Assembly (NCBI RefSeq): GCF_900141895.1
Contig: NZ_FQYT01000022.1
Location: forward strand, 1 to 49,716
Direction of reading: 5' to 3'
From: Parasporobacterium paucivorans DSM 15970
GTDB lineage: Bacteria > Bacillota > Clostridia > Lachnospirales > Lachnospiraceae
Length of the DNA: 49,716 nucleotides
Below, piece by piece: positions 25,069-33,813 of this stretch (within the stretch, counting starts at the first letter, position 1; every line of letters starts with the position of its first letter). The notes below the pieces were generated by a model. The model saw only the letters and a list, made by a program, of their open reading frames with translations, searched no databases and was not told the origin of the DNA. The translations under genes and the position numbers were made by a program.

Positions 25069-25944
25069 ATGAAAGAAGCCATGCTGTATGAAAAGCTGCA
25101 GGACGATAAAGTCAGGTGCGCCGTATGCAGCCACAGATGTACTATTTCTGAGGGGAAAAGGGGAATCTGCTCTGTGCGGGAGAACCGCGAAGGAACGCTG
25201 TATGCCCTGAATTATGGACGTGCAATAGCCGTGCATGTTGACCCGATCGAAAAGAAACCGCTTTATCACTTCATGCCGGGAACAAGTACGTACTCATTTG
25301 CTACGGTTGGCTGTAATTTTCGGTGCCAATGGTGCCAGAACTGGGAAATATCACAGGCTTCCAAGCCGAACCGTCCGATTGCGGGCGCCCTCATTTCTCC
25401 GGAGGAACATGTACAGAGAGCTCTCGAATATGGATGCCCGTCAATTTCCTACACGTATTCGGAACCGACAATTTTCGTGGAATATGCGTTGGATACCATG
25501 AAGCTCGCCAGAGAAAAAGGGTTGAAGAATACGTGGCATACCAATGGATATATGACGAAAGAAACTCTTGATGCAATTGTCCCATATCTGGATGCTGCAA
25601 ATGTTGATTTCAAGGGACCTGACGATACGGTATATGAAAAATACTGTGGCGGAAAATCAGGACCTGTAATGGAAAGTTTGAAATACCTCTATAAAGCCGG
25701 AGTCCATCTTGAGATAACGACCTTGATTGTGCCGGGCGTCAATGACCAGAAGCAGCAGCTGCAGACAATAGCGAAATTTATTGCCAATGAACTTGGTAAA
25801 GATGTGCCATGGCATATATCACGGTTCTTTCCGGCCTGGAAAATGCCGGATGCACCGGTTACGCCGCTGGAAACACTGGAAATGGCCCGTAAAGCAGGCG
25901 AAGAAGAAGGTCTTCTGTATATCTACCTGGGTAATGTATTCTGA
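25069..25944 (+). CDS. amrS: AmmeMemoRadiSam-system radical SAM enzyme (AmrS)
   Basis: The 291-aa product is a radical SAM protein of the AmrS group. The [4Fe-4S] site is CNFRCQWC in TVGCNFRCQWCQNW, preceded by an N-terminal Cys pair region CAVCSHRCTISEGKRGICSVR typical of AmrS, and followed by the family segment NVDFKGPDDTVYEKYCGG. AmrS genes often accompany MEMO and AMMECR1 homologues, which are not in this window. The true substrate is not known. AGAGGAGGAA precedes the ATG. A strong terminator follows the gene. Confidence 0.92.
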   Translation: MKEAMLYEKLQDDKVRCAVCSHRCTISEGKRGICSVRENREGTLYALNYGRAIAVHVDPIEKKPLYHFMPGTSTYSFATVGCNFRCQWCQNWEISQASKPNRPIAGALISPEEHVQRALEYGCPSISYTYSEPTIFVEYALDTMKLAREKGLKNTWHTNGYMTKETLDAIVPYLDAANVDFKGPDDTVYEKYCGGKSGPVMESLKYLYKAGVHLEITTLIVPGVNDQKQQLQTIAKFIANELGKDVPWHISRFFPAWKMPDAPVTPLETLEMARKAGEEEGLLYIYLGNVF

Positions 25945-25981
25945 AAATGGATTAATAGGAGCAAAAGGGCTGACTGCCTTC

Positions 25982-26012
25982 AAAAACACCGCTGATTCTG
26001 GCGGTGTTTTTT
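25982..26012 (+). terminator. Rho-independent terminator after amrS
   Basis: AAAAACACCGC (25982-25992) and GCGGTGTTTTT (26001-26011) form an 11-base stem with an 8-base loop and a T-run. A second perfect 9-base hairpin, ATCAAAAGG/CCTTTTGAT, follows at 26032-26053. Confidence 0.93.
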
Positions 26013-26140
26013 GCCTGCTCATCAATTGTAAATCAAAAGGCAATCCTTTTGATATAACAATAAAAATTTATTGATAAACGATAAGTACTATGATATCATA
26101 TTTATATAAACTCAAAGAGAATTTAAAGCGAGGTACTTTT

Positions 26141-26623
26141 ATGAAGCATAGTTCAACCATTTTTTTGAAAGCAGTTGTCTTACTTATAGGTCTCCCGGTT
26201 CTGGCTATATGTATATTCTGGCTGCCCGGGCTTGCGGACATCTATGATGGGAAGGACTCAGAGGCAGCATATGTTCTATATCCTGTTTTTATTTGCGCAT
26301 ATGCTTCGGCAATTTCCTTTTTCTTTGCGCTGTACCAGGCATTCAGGCTGTTAGGGTACATAGATAAAAACACTGCTTTTTCATCTTTATCCGTGAAGGC
26401 TTTGAAGAAAATTAAATTCAGTGCTGTCGCAATTGGTGTTCTCTACGGCGCATGCATGCCATTCTTATACTTCATTGCTGAGGCAGATGATGCCCCGGGT
26501 CTGATAGTGATCGGGCTGGTCATCATTTTTGCATCAGCCGTGATCGCCGCGTTTGCCGCTGTCTTGGAAATGCTTTTGAAAAGTGCCATGGAAATTAAAA
26601 TGGAAAATGATCTGACGGTCTGA
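26141..26623 (+). CDS. DUF2975-family membrane protein
   Basis: The 160-aa product has four predicted transmembrane segments and fits DUF2975. It starts MKHSSTIFLKAVVLLIGLPV, with helices near 9-30, 48-70, 98-120 and 125-148. DUF2975 proteins are nearly always followed by a small YozG-type HTH protein, as here, and are thought to act as a membrane partner of that regulator. ATG 26141 is chosen because GCGAGG lies nine bases upstream; the frame runs back to 26090 without a site. First gene of a three-gene operon. Confidence 0.88.
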   Translation: MKHSSTIFLKAVVLLIGLPVLAICIFWLPGLADIYDGKDSEAAYVLYPVFICAYASAISFFFALYQAFRLLGYIDKNTAFSSLSVKALKKIKFSAVAIGVLYGACMPFLYFIAEADDAPGLIVIGLVIIFASAVIAAFAAVLEMLLKSAMEIKMENDLTV

Positions 26624-26633
26624 GGGGAAGGAT

Positions 26634-26849
26634 ATGGCAATTATAATCAATGTTGATGTGATGTTGGCTAAAAGGAAAATGAGCGTAACAGAACTTTCAG
26701 AGAAGGTCGGGATCACCTTGGCCAATCTTTCTATACTTAAGAATGGAAAGGCAAAGGCAGTCCGGTTTTCTACGCTGGAAGCGATTTGCCGGGCACTGGA
26801 CTGCCAGCCGGGAGATATCATGGAATACAGGAAGGATGAAAATGTATGA
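26634..26849 (+). CDS. YozG-family HTH transcriptional regulator
   Basis: The 71-aa product is a compact Xre-type helix-turn-helix protein of the YozG group. The start MAIIINVDVMLAKRKMSV and the recognition segment LSEKVGITLANLSILKNGKA are typical, as is the end DCQPGDIMEY. It follows the DUF2975 gene by 10 bases with AGGGGAAGG in between and overlaps the next gene by 4 bases (ATGA). It probably regulates this operon together with the DUF2975 protein; this is inferred from the recurring gene pair. Confidence 0.93.
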   Translation: MAIIINVDVMLAKRKMSVTELSEKVGITLANLSILKNGKAKAVRFSTLEAICRALDCQPGDIMEYRKDENV

Positions 26850-28096
26850 TTAAGGACATTGACAAGCTGATTGACGAAAATACAGATAATCCCCATGAGC
26901 TGGAGAGGCTGTACAGGGAAGAACCCCGGGCTTTCGAGGAGTCATTTCCTTACATATGGGAACAGAATCCTGATTCGCGGGTTCTCGCTGCCTGGAATGA
27001 AAGATTGAATTTCAGGGGTGCCGGAAATACCCAAAAAGTATCATACCTACGGAAGGATATTCTGGTTATGGTTCTTCTGGCAGCCCTGTCAGGGATAAGC
27101 ACCAGGATGATTTTATATTTAGTTGATCAGCAGATGATAGCCCCTGTAAACCTTGTGTTTGGGATATTCCCTTTCTTAGCCGGCTTGTTTGTATATAAGA
27201 ATCTGCCCAAAAGAACGATATTGACCGCCCTTGTATCCTTATTCCTGATTTGCGGCGTTTATATGAATCTGTTGCCATTTGAGGGAAAAGACAGTATTCT
27301 GCTGGCTTATCTGCATCTTCCAGTATTTCTGTGGGTTTTAACAGGACTGGCATTTACAGGTGACAATTATAGAATAGGAAGCACAAGACTGGCCTATCTG
27401 AAATTCAATGGGGAATTCTGTATACTGTATGCCAGCATGGCAATCTGTGGAATGCTGCTGACTGCATTGACGATGCAGCTATTTGGAGTTGTCGGCGTTG
27501 ATATATCCGAATTCTATTTTGAAAATATCGTTTTGATCGGAGCTGCTTTTCTTGCAGTCGTGGCTGCATTTCTGGCCTCGGGAAACCTGAAGCTTGCCAG
27601 AAATATTGCGCCACATATAGCCCGGATCTTTGGGCCGCTTGTACTGGCTACCCTGATGGTCTACCTTGCCGCGGCTATATGGATTGGAAAAAATCCATTC
27701 CTGGACCGCAATTTTCTCCTCTCTTTCAATGGGATCCTCCTTTGCGTGCTGGCGGTAACCATATTCTCCATTACGGAAAGAAGTAAAGAGGAGAAAAAGA
27801 ATGTTTCCGATTTTGTGAATTTTGCCCTGATTGTCCTGGCACTTATCACAGACTTTGTTGCCTTGTCATCTATAGTTTTCCGGCTTTCTTCTTACGGGCT
27901 TACGCCTAACAGACTGGCTGTTTTGGGCATAAACATATTAATCTGCATCCATCTGCTTTGGATAATTTTCGCGTATATGCGTTTTCTTCAAAACAAAACA
28001 GACCCTGCAGGAATACAGGATGCCATTACAAAATATCTGCCGGTCTATGGAATCTGGACGGCGTTTGTTACATTTGCGTTTCCTTTGATTTTTTAA
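26846..28096 (+). CDS. Polytopic membrane protein (DUF4153-like)
   Basis: The 416-aa product has a soluble N-terminal region of about 70 residues (acidic, with SFPYIWEQNPDSRVLAAWNE), then about ten to eleven transmembrane segments. The overall pattern resembles DUF4153 proteins often found beside DUF2975-YozG genes, but I give the family name with caution. Its start overlaps the YozG stop by 4 bases, so the three genes are translationally linked. No catalytic motif is evident; a transport or sensing role is possible. Confidence 0.75.
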   Translation: MIKDIDKLIDENTDNPHELERLYREEPRAFEESFPYIWEQNPDSRVLAAWNERLNFRGAGNTQKVSYLRKDILVMVLLAALSGISTRMILYLVDQQMIAPVNLVFGIFPFLAGLFVYKNLPKRTILTALVSLFLICGVYMNLLPFEGKDSILLAYLHLPVFLWVLTGLAFTGDNYRIGSTRLAYLKFNGEFCILYASMAICGMLLTALTMQLFGVVGVDISEFYFENIVLIGAAFLAVVAAFLASGNLKLARNIAPHIARIFGPLVLATLMVYLAAAIWIGKNPFLDRNFLLSFNGILLCVLAVTIFSITERSKEEKKNVSDFVNFALIVLALITDFVALSSIVFRLSSYGLTPNRLAVLGINILICIHLLWIIFAYMRFLQNKTDPAGIQDAITKYLPVYGIWTAFVTFAFPLIF

Positions 28097-28113
28097 GAGA
28101 GGGTCATTTAACA

Positions 28114-28128
28114 GGGGGTCTGACCCCC
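28114..28128 (+). repeat. Short G/C palindrome GGGGGTC-T-GACCCCC
   Basis: Seven-base arms meet at a single central base just downstream of the membrane protein stop. Palindromes of this GGGGTCTGACCCC type occur as REP-like elements in other bacteria. It has no T-run, so it is a weak terminator candidate. Confidence 0.6.
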
Positions 28129-28147
28129 CATAAGGGGAGATATAGCC

Positions 28148-28429
28148 ATGATAATCGGAGTGATAAGGGTTGAGATCTATGTTCCATGGGTCCATTCCCT
28201 GAAAGAAAAGCGGATGGTCGTCAAGAGCGTCTGTGCCAAAGTGCGGAACAAATTCAACGTTTCCATTGCAGAGACGGATGAACAGGATATCCATCAGAGA
28301 ATTGTTCTGGGGATTGCCCTGGTTGCAGGGGAAGCCAGCCTGGCCGACAGTATCATGGACCATGTGCTGAATTTCATCGAGGGCAGCACGGAAGGCGAAA
28401 TAATCAATATTGAACGGGAGTTCAGATGA
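28148..28429 (+). CDS. DUF503-family protein
   Basis: The 93-aa product matches DUF503 (YlxP-like) proteins: start MIIGVIRVEIYVPWVHSLKE, then KEKRMVVKSVCAKVRNKFNV and the middle AETDEQDIHQRIVLGIALVA. YlxP-type proteins are often linked to ribosome-binding factor A operons; here it stands alone. The function is unsettled. AAGGGGAGA precedes ATG 28148. Confidence 0.9.
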   Translation: MIIGVIRVEIYVPWVHSLKEKRMVVKSVCAKVRNKFNVSIAETDEQDIHQRIVLGIALVAGEASLADSIMDHVLNFIEGSTEGEIINIEREFR

Positions 28430-28609
28430 TTGCTGACGTCTGGATGGGGAGACTGAAATAAGTTTATTGATTAACAATAATTCACTTAAATCGTATTATG
28501 CATGCGGTTGCTATGAATAATAGTTCATTATATACAGATAATTGAAATTTAATTAACATAAAAACATTGTTAAATATGAAACATAAGATAAAAGTGAATA
28601 ATAATGCAA

Positions 28610-28638
28610 TTGACCTGCAGGACATACCATGTTACGAT
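28610..28638 (+). promoter_or_regulatory. Promoter of the OFA-family transporter
   Basis: TTGACC (28610-28615) and TACGAT (28633-28638) are 17 bases apart, 45 bases upstream of the start. The rest of the 253-base intergenic region is AT-rich and holds no gene; TTATTG...CAATAA near 28460 is a short inverted repeat. Confidence 0.55.
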
Positions 28639-28682
28639 GAGCCAAATTTAACATAAGATGTGAACTGCAAAGGAGATTATTC

Positions 28683-29903
28683 ATGAGAGAACAAAAACAG
28701 CGACGGTTACCTGTAGTAATTGCATCCATAGCCATCCAGCTCTGCCTTGGTACAGTATATATTTGGAGTGTATTTCAAAATGGAATCGCACAAGGAATTT
28801 TTTCCGGCCGAAATGCAGATGCAGCATTGACTTTTTCCCTTCTTCTGGCCGTTCTTGGTTTTGGAAGTATAGCGGGAGGCCGTCTCCAGGAAGTGATCGG
28901 TCCCAGGGCGACCGTTATTACCGGAGGTGTTATTGCCGGGATTGGATTTATTGCCGCCTCATTTACCAGCGCTTCCTTTCCGTGGCTCCTGTGGCTTACC
29001 TATGGTGTATTAGGCGGTTTCGGAATGGGATTTTCCTACTCGACTACCATTACAATTGCGCAGAAATGGTATCCAGAGAAAAAAGGTCTAATTACGGGAA
29101 TCATAGTATCCGCTCTTGGTTTTGGAGGAGTAGTATTCACCCCCATCGTAGGAGCTGTAATTGCGCATTTTGACACGGGTGTAGCAGGTTCCGGTGAGTT
29201 AATGGCTTTGCGGGTTTTGGGCATTATATTCATAGTGGTCAGCCTTATCGGAGGATATTTCATAGCGGCTCCACCTGAAGACGTCCTGCACGGCGCCGTT
29301 TCCGGGAGTGGTCAGGGGGAGAGTCTTTCTCCACGCCAGATTATGAAAGATCCGCGCTTCTATCTGCTTGCTGGATCTCTGATGCTTGCCTGCATGGGAG
29401 GTCTCATGATGATCGGGTTCGCCAAGCCTATTGCTATCGCCCGGGGCATGGCAAAGACGGCAACAGTCGGAGTGCTGGCAATCACTCTTTTTAATTCCAT
29501 CGGACGACTTTTCTGGGGCTTCATTTCTGATAAGCTGGGTCGCAAGAGAACCGTAATCCTTTTATTGGTGGTGACGGCGGTTCTTTCCCTCTGTGTAAAC
29601 CTGGTTACGGGATACATGATTTATGTCCTGATTGCACTGATTGGATTTTCCTATGGCGGATTTCTGGGCACCTACCCCTCATTCACTTCAGATTTGTTTG
29701 GAGTGAAATATAATGCAACAAATTATGGAATGGTATTGATCGGGTTCGCCGTCGGCGCATTGGCGTCCTCTTACATTGCAGGATATTTCAAGGACATCGC
29801 GGCTACCGATATCAATCTTATGTTTCCTGCATTTATTATAGCATCAGCGGCAGCTCTGCTTTCTATTCTGCTGGTCGCGCTGATCAAAACAAAGAACGTA
29901 TAA
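28683..29903 (+). CDS. OFA-family MFS transporter (oxalate/formate antiporter-like)
   Basis: The 406-aa product is a 12-helix major facilitator of the oxalate:formate antiporter group. Signatures are CLGTVYIWSVFQNGI in helix 1, GFGMGFSYSTTITIAQKWYP in helix 4, and the cytoplasmic loop GRLFWGFISDKLGRKRT between helices 8 and 9. OFA members carry monocarboxylates or dicarboxylates; substrate specificity cannot be read directly. AAAGGAGA precedes ATG 28683. It is a single-gene unit. Confidence 0.9.
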   Translation: MREQKQRRLPVVIASIAIQLCLGTVYIWSVFQNGIAQGIFSGRNADAALTFSLLLAVLGFGSIAGGRLQEVIGPRATVITGGVIAGIGFIAASFTSASFPWLLWLTYGVLGGFGMGFSYSTTITIAQKWYPEKKGLITGIIVSALGFGGVVFTPIVGAVIAHFDTGVAGSGELMALRVLGIIFIVVSLIGGYFIAAPPEDVLHGAVSGSGQGESLSPRQIMKDPRFYLLAGSLMLACMGGLMMIGFAKPIAIARGMAKTATVGVLAITLFNSIGRLFWGFISDKLGRKRTVILLLVVTAVLSLCVNLVTGYMIYVLIALIGFSYGGFLGTYPSFTSDLFGVKYNATNYGMVLIGFAVGALASSYIAGYFKDIAATDINLMFPAFIIASAAALLSILLVALIKTKNV

Positions 29904-29978
29904 TGTGATAAAAGAAACAATTGAAGGTCCTGACTGTACCGTGAAGAATGGACGGGACCAAACTTTATGCCTGAAAAG

Positions 29979-30007
29979 TTGACGCAGGCCTGCAGCTGGA
30001 ATATACT
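29979..30007 (+). promoter_or_regulatory. Promoter of the cyclopropane fatty acid synthase gene
   Basis: TTGACG (29979-29984) and TATACT (30002-30007) are 17 bases apart, matching consensus at 5 of 6 positions each. Confidence 0.75.
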
Positions 30008-30088
30008 GTAAGTAATAGGTTCGAAAGACTGAAGGAATATTAACAGGGGTACTAAATGGTAGCGGTTTTCATAAACAGGGGGACGATT

Positions 30089-31267
30089 ATGAAGAAGCAA
30101 ATATTACATACTTTTTTTAATGACATGAAAAATTCCACTTTTGCTGTAGAGTATTGGGACGGCGAAGTGAGGAATTATGGAAAAGGTGAAAGTTCAGATC
30201 TGAAAATTATTTTTAAGAAACCATTACCGTTGACATTTGAAATTGCGGATCCTATGCTATCTATCGGAGAGGCATATATGGATGACGTAATAGACTTTCA
30301 AGGCAATTTCGATGAAGTTATGAAAATGGCCATGAAAAACAAAGATTTAGTCAAGGGAGAAAGCAACATTCTGAAAGTTACCTCAAAGCTGATAAAGAAA
30401 TCCAATATCAAGAAAGTGCAAAAGGAAAATATCCATCAGCACTACGATTTGGGAAATGACTTTTTTTCCCTTTGGCTGGATGATACCATGAGCTATTCCT
30501 GTGGATATTTCAAGGAATCAACGGATACATTGAAGGATGCGCAAATAAATAAAATCGATCATATATTGAAAAAGCTTCAGCTAAAGCCCGGGGAGACTCT
30601 GCTGGACATCGGAAGCGGCTGGGGCTGGCTCATAATCCGGGCAGCCCAGATGTATGGAGTTAAGGCGACCGGAATTACCATAAGCGAAGAACAGTATAAG
30701 GGAACCTTGGAGAGAATAAAAAGCCTCGGCCTTGAAGATCAGGTTGAAGTAAAACTGCTGGATTATCTCGATTTGGATGGAAGAGTTGCAAAATATGACA
30801 AGATAGTCAGCGTCGGAATGTTTGAACATGTAGGCAGAGACAACCTGCATCAATATATGGAAAAAGTACAGGAACTATTAGAACCAAAGGGATTATCCCT
30901 TCTCCATTCCATTATGGGGACACATGAGGACGATGTGAATTCATGGATTGCCAAATATATTTTTCCAGGTGGTTATGTTCCTTCCCTCAGAGAGACAACC
31001 GGTCTTCTGCCGGAATATGATTTTCATCTGATACATGCAGAAACCCTGCGTATGCATTATGCTATGACACTGGACCGCTGGTATGAAAATTATCGTCAGC
31101 ACTGGGGCGTGGTTGAAGAAAAATACGGAAGAAGATTTGCCCGAATGTGGGAGCTGTATTTAAAGGGCTGCGCTTCGAATTTCAGAGTATCCGGTCTGGA
31201 TATATATCAGCTGCTATTTTCAAAGGGATTAAACAATGATCTGCCCTTGACACTGCATCGAATATAA
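30089..31267 (+). CDS. cfa: Cyclopropane-fatty-acyl-phospholipid synthase
   Basis: The 392-aa product transfers a methylene group from S-adenosylmethionine to the double bond of membrane phospholipid acyl chains, protecting against acid and other stress. Residues 1-120 are the N-terminal lipid-binding domain. The methyltransferase domain shows the SAM loop LLDIGSGWGWLIIRAA and the family motifs YDLGNDFFSLWLDDTMSYSC and SVGMFEHVGRDNL. Length fits the family. ATG 30089 follows GGGGGACG; a longer frame begins at 30056 without a better site. It is a single-gene unit with its own promoter and terminator. Confidence 0.95.
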   Translation: MKKQILHTFFNDMKNSTFAVEYWDGEVRNYGKGESSDLKIIFKKPLPLTFEIADPMLSIGEAYMDDVIDFQGNFDEVMKMAMKNKDLVKGESNILKVTSKLIKKSNIKKVQKENIHQHYDLGNDFFSLWLDDTMSYSCGYFKESTDTLKDAQINKIDHILKKLQLKPGETLLDIGSGWGWLIIRAAQMYGVKATGITISEEQYKGTLERIKSLGLEDQVEVKLLDYLDLDGRVAKYDKIVSVGMFEHVGRDNLHQYMEKVQELLEPKGLSLLHSIMGTHEDDVNSWIAKYIFPGGYVPSLRETTGLLPEYDFHLIHAETLRMHYAMTLDRWYENYRQHWGVVEEKYGRRFARMWELYLKGCASNFRVSGLDIYQLLFSKGLNNDLPLTLHRI

Positions 31268-31271
31268 AGCT

Positions 31272-31303
31272 AACAACCTCCGGGCTTTTCCGGGGGTTGT
31301 TTT
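31272..31303 (+). terminator. Terminator after cfa
   Basis: AACAACCTCCGG and CCGGGGGTTGTT pair over 12 bases (one G-T wobble) around a 6-base loop, ending in TTTT. Confidence 0.9.
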
Positions 31304-31346
31304 GCAGCTTGGCAATAATATTCGGAGGTATTTCATGTGTTATATA

Positions 31347-31355
31347 TGGTATAAT
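31347..31355 (+). promoter_or_regulatory. Extended -10 promoter of degV
   Basis: TGGTATAAT is a perfect extended -10 with no clear -35, 41 bases upstream of the start codon. Confidence 0.6.
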
Positions 31356-31395
31356 GTAGTTAGGATATTCAATGAATGGAAAGGAATGAAAATGT

Positions 31396-32280
31396 ATGGG
31401 CGATAAAATGGCGGAAATGGAGAAAGAAAGCCACCTTGATAAAATTGCGATTCTGATCGATTCGGGATGCGACGTACCACAGGACATAATCGAAAAATAT
31501 AATATGAAAGTCTTAAGGCTCCATGTCATTTATAATGAAAAAGAATATACGGATGGGCTGGATATTACCGCAGATATGGTTTATGAACGGTTTCCCGCTG
31601 AAATACCGACGACATCTACGCCGGGAATTGGAGAAATCACAGATGTGATTAAGGAAATCAAAAGAGAAGGCTATAATAAAGTGATTGCGGTATGCATATC
31701 CAGCGGATTGAGTGGAACCTATAACGCAGTACGTTTCGTGCTGAGCGAAGAGGATGAATTGGAATCTTTTGTGTTTGACACGAAAAACATATCGATGGGG
31801 AGCGGTTTTTTTGCAATCTGGATAGCCTATCAGATTGAAAAAGGAAAAACATTCCGAGAAATCACGGAAGAACTGCCTTCAAAAATCAAAGATTCGAAAG
31901 TGTTTTTCTATATGGATAATTTGGATTATCTACGCAAAGGCGGAAGAATCGGGCTCCTGACTGCTTTGGCAGGAAACATTCTGAATATAAAGCCCATCAT
32001 ATCCTGCAATGAACAGGGCGCTTATTATACAGTGGCAAAGGAGCGGGGTTCAAAAAAGGCAATGAATAAACTGTTGGATGTGGTCATGCAGGAAATAGGA
32101 TCAAACCAGGTGCTGGCTGCCATCATGAATGGGGCCGCAGTGGAAAAAGCAACCCAGGTAAAAGAGAGACTTCTTGATAAAATCCCTGCTTTAAACATAT
32201 TGTTTGAGAAACAGGTCATGGCTTCATTAGCGGTCCATACAGGACCGGGACTGATCGGCATTGGAATCATGGTAATCTAA
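31396..32280 (+). CDS. DegV-family fatty-acid-binding protein
   Basis: The 294-aa product is a DegV protein, homologous to FakB, which binds a fatty acid for phosphorylation by FakA before incorporation into lipid. Signatures include IAILIDSGCDVPQ at the start, TTSTPGIGEI around residue 73, SSGLSGTYNAV, the YLRKGGRIG segment and the C-terminal HTGPGLIGIG. AAGGA precedes ATG 31396. FakA is not in the window. The proximity of cfa is suggestive of lipid metabolism, but the two have separate promoters. Confidence 0.93.
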   Translation: MGDKMAEMEKESHLDKIAILIDSGCDVPQDIIEKYNMKVLRLHVIYNEKEYTDGLDITADMVYERFPAEIPTTSTPGIGEITDVIKEIKREGYNKVIAVCISSGLSGTYNAVRFVLSEEDELESFVFDTKNISMGSGFFAIWIAYQIEKGKTFREITEELPSKIKDSKVFFYMDNLDYLRKGGRIGLLTALAGNILNIKPIISCNEQGAYYTVAKERGSKKAMNKLLDVVMQEIGSNQVLAAIMNGAAVEKATQVKERLLDKIPALNILFEKQVMASLAVHTGPGLIGIGIMVI

Positions 32281-32311
32281 AACTACAGGCGGGTATTGTG
32301 GCATCCCATGA

Positions 32312-32355
32312 ATTATGGTACGATATAAAAAAAATTATGGTACGATATAAAAAAA
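32312..32355 (+). repeat. Exact 22-bp tandem duplication
   Basis: Two perfect 22-base copies (32312-32333 and 32334-32355) of ATTATGGTACGATATAAAAA plus two A lie 51 bases upstream of the DUF1456 gene. Each copy contains TGGTACGAT, close to an extended -10 box, so a promoter may have been duplicated. Confidence 0.85.
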
Positions 32356-32405
32356 TAGAGATGTTTTGCAACAACGGCTCAAACTGGAAAGGCAAGGAAT
32401 ATAAA

Positions 32406-32903
32406 TTGGATAATAATGATATACTAATCAGATTAAGATATGCGCTGGATATTAAAGACGCAGATATCGTGGAGATGTTCAAACTCGGCGGAGTCGATGT
32501 GACAAAAGAGGATGTCCTTAAGATGCTGTCAAAGCCGGATGAAGATGAGGATGGCAGTGAGGACAGGTTAGAATGCAACTATTTCATGTTGGAATCATTT
32601 TTAAATGGATTCATCATTTTCAAACGGGGAAAACAGGAAGAGAAAGCAGATCAGCCTGCAAAACCTGTGTTGTCAATAAAAAATAGCAGTAATGTGAATA
32701 ATATACTGTTGAAAAAATTAAAGATTGCTTTGGCACTGTCAAGTGAGGATATGATTGAAATATTTGAACTTGCAGGAATTACCATAACAAAAGGAGAATT
32801 GAGCGCCGTATTCAGAAAAGAAGGACACAGAAATTATAAAGAATGTGGTGACAGGTATGTACGTAATTTCTTAAAAGGATTAGCCATAAAATACAGAAAA
32901 TAA
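32406..32903 (+). CDS. DUF1456-family protein (YehS-like)
   Basis: The 165-aa product has two copies of the DUF1456 domain, as in Escherichia coli YehS: NNDILIRLRYALDIKDADIV at the start, and NNILLKKLKIALALSSEDMI from about residue 98. The end, YVRNFLKGLAIKYR, is also typical. The family's role is unknown; a nucleic-acid link has been suspected. TTG 32406 is chosen because AAGGA lies seven bases upstream and the family starts right at this point; a longer frame from 32298 runs through the tandem promoter-like repeat. Confidence 0.85.
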   Translation: MDNNDILIRLRYALDIKDADIVEMFKLGGVDVTKEDVLKMLSKPDEDEDGSEDRLECNYFMLESFLNGFIIFKRGKQEEKADQPAKPVLSIKNSSNVNNILLKKLKIALALSSEDMIEIFELAGITITKGELSAVFRKEGHRNYKECGDRYVRNFLKGLAIKYRK

Positions 32904-32954
32904 TCGGGATCGGTGGATGCAGGGATACATTTAATCGCTACCCTTGAAGAACTG

Positions 32955-32994
32955 AATCACAAAAGCCGGCCGAACGAGGCCGGCTTTTGTGATT
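32955..32994 (+). terminator. Strong terminator after the DUF1456 gene
   Basis: A perfect 17-base stem: arms AATCACAAAAGCCGGCC (32955-32971) and GGCCGGCTTTTGTGATT (32978-32994), 6-base loop. The inner GC stem with A/T flanks is a classic bidirectional terminator. Confidence 0.93.
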
Positions 32995-33037
32995 AAACAT
33001 AGATTTATTTGCTCAAAGAAAATGAAGGGGGATAAAA

Positions 33038-33778
33038 ATGAAAAATAGCATAATCGTATTTAGTCTGAGCATGTTACTGGTTATCGGTGTATCAGCCTGT
33101 TCACCTGCTGGAACGGTAAAGACCGCATCCTCGGGAGGGGATGCCTTACAGGTTCAGGATACCATCACGGTTCAGGGAACGTCCAGTATCACGGTTACCC
33201 CGACTATAGCCTATGTGAACATAGGGGTGACCACTTTCAGCAAAGAGGCGGTGATTGCCCAAAGTGATAACGCTGAAAAGATGCAGCGGGTTTACGAGGT
33301 GTTGGACGGGCTGGGGATTGGCAAAGATAATATTAAGACCATATCCTATTATATTACTCCACACTATGACTACACATACAGCACTGCAAAAATGACAGGT
33401 TATGACGTTACAAATGGAATTCAGGTGACGGTTCTGGATCTGGCAAAGGTCAGCCAGGTGCTGGATATGACTGTGGAGCAGGGAATCAATCAATCGAATT
33501 CCATTTCTTTCGATATTACAGAGCAGGAAAAAAATGATTTCTATCTGCAGGCTTTAACGCAGGCAGTAGCCAATGCCGGGGGAAAAGCCGGCGCGTTAGC
33601 ATCTGCTGCTGGGGTAACCTTGGGAGAACCGGCCCAGATTACTGAGAGTTCACCGGATTATGTGGTCACACCTGGTTATGATGCTTCAGGTGCCGGCAAG
33701 GGGGAGGGCAGCGTTACTCCTATTTCTGCAGGCGAATTAAAAGTGGAGGCCAACGTCACGGTTGTCTATGGCTATTAG
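33038..33778 (+). CDS. SIMPL-domain lipoprotein
   Basis: The 246-aa product is a SIMPL (DUF541) protein with a lipoprotein signal: hydrophobic IIVFSLSMLLVIGV and lipobox SACS, with Cys at residue 21. The mature part shows TITVQGTSSITVTPTIAYVN, then the conserved NIKTISYYITPHYDY and GYDVTNGIQVTV, and the C-terminal ELKVEANVTVVY. SIMPL proteins are periplasmic or surface proteins linked to oxidative stress tolerance in some species. It should be membrane-anchored on the outside. AAGGGGG precedes ATG 33038. The phosphofructokinase gene follows after 35 bases. Confidence 0.92.
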   Translation: MKNSIIVFSLSMLLVIGVSACSPAGTVKTASSGGDALQVQDTITVQGTSSITVTPTIAYVNIGVTTFSKEAVIAQSDNAEKMQRVYEVLDGLGIGKDNIKTISYYITPHYDYTYSTAKMTGYDVTNGIQVTVLDLAKVSQVLDMTVEQGINQSNSISFDITEQEKNDFYLQALTQAVANAGGKAGALASAAGVTLGEPAQITESSPDYVVTPGYDASGAGKGEGSVTPISAGELKVEANVTVVYGY

Positions 33779-33813
33779 ATATTACTGTTTTTAGAAAAAA
33801 GGGGGTATCGGGA

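Noticed and set aside
28440-28600. Possible Rex or Fnr-like operators in the AT-rich region before the OFA transporter
   Set aside because: Short inverted repeats such as TTATTG...CAATAA exist, but none matches a full known operator.
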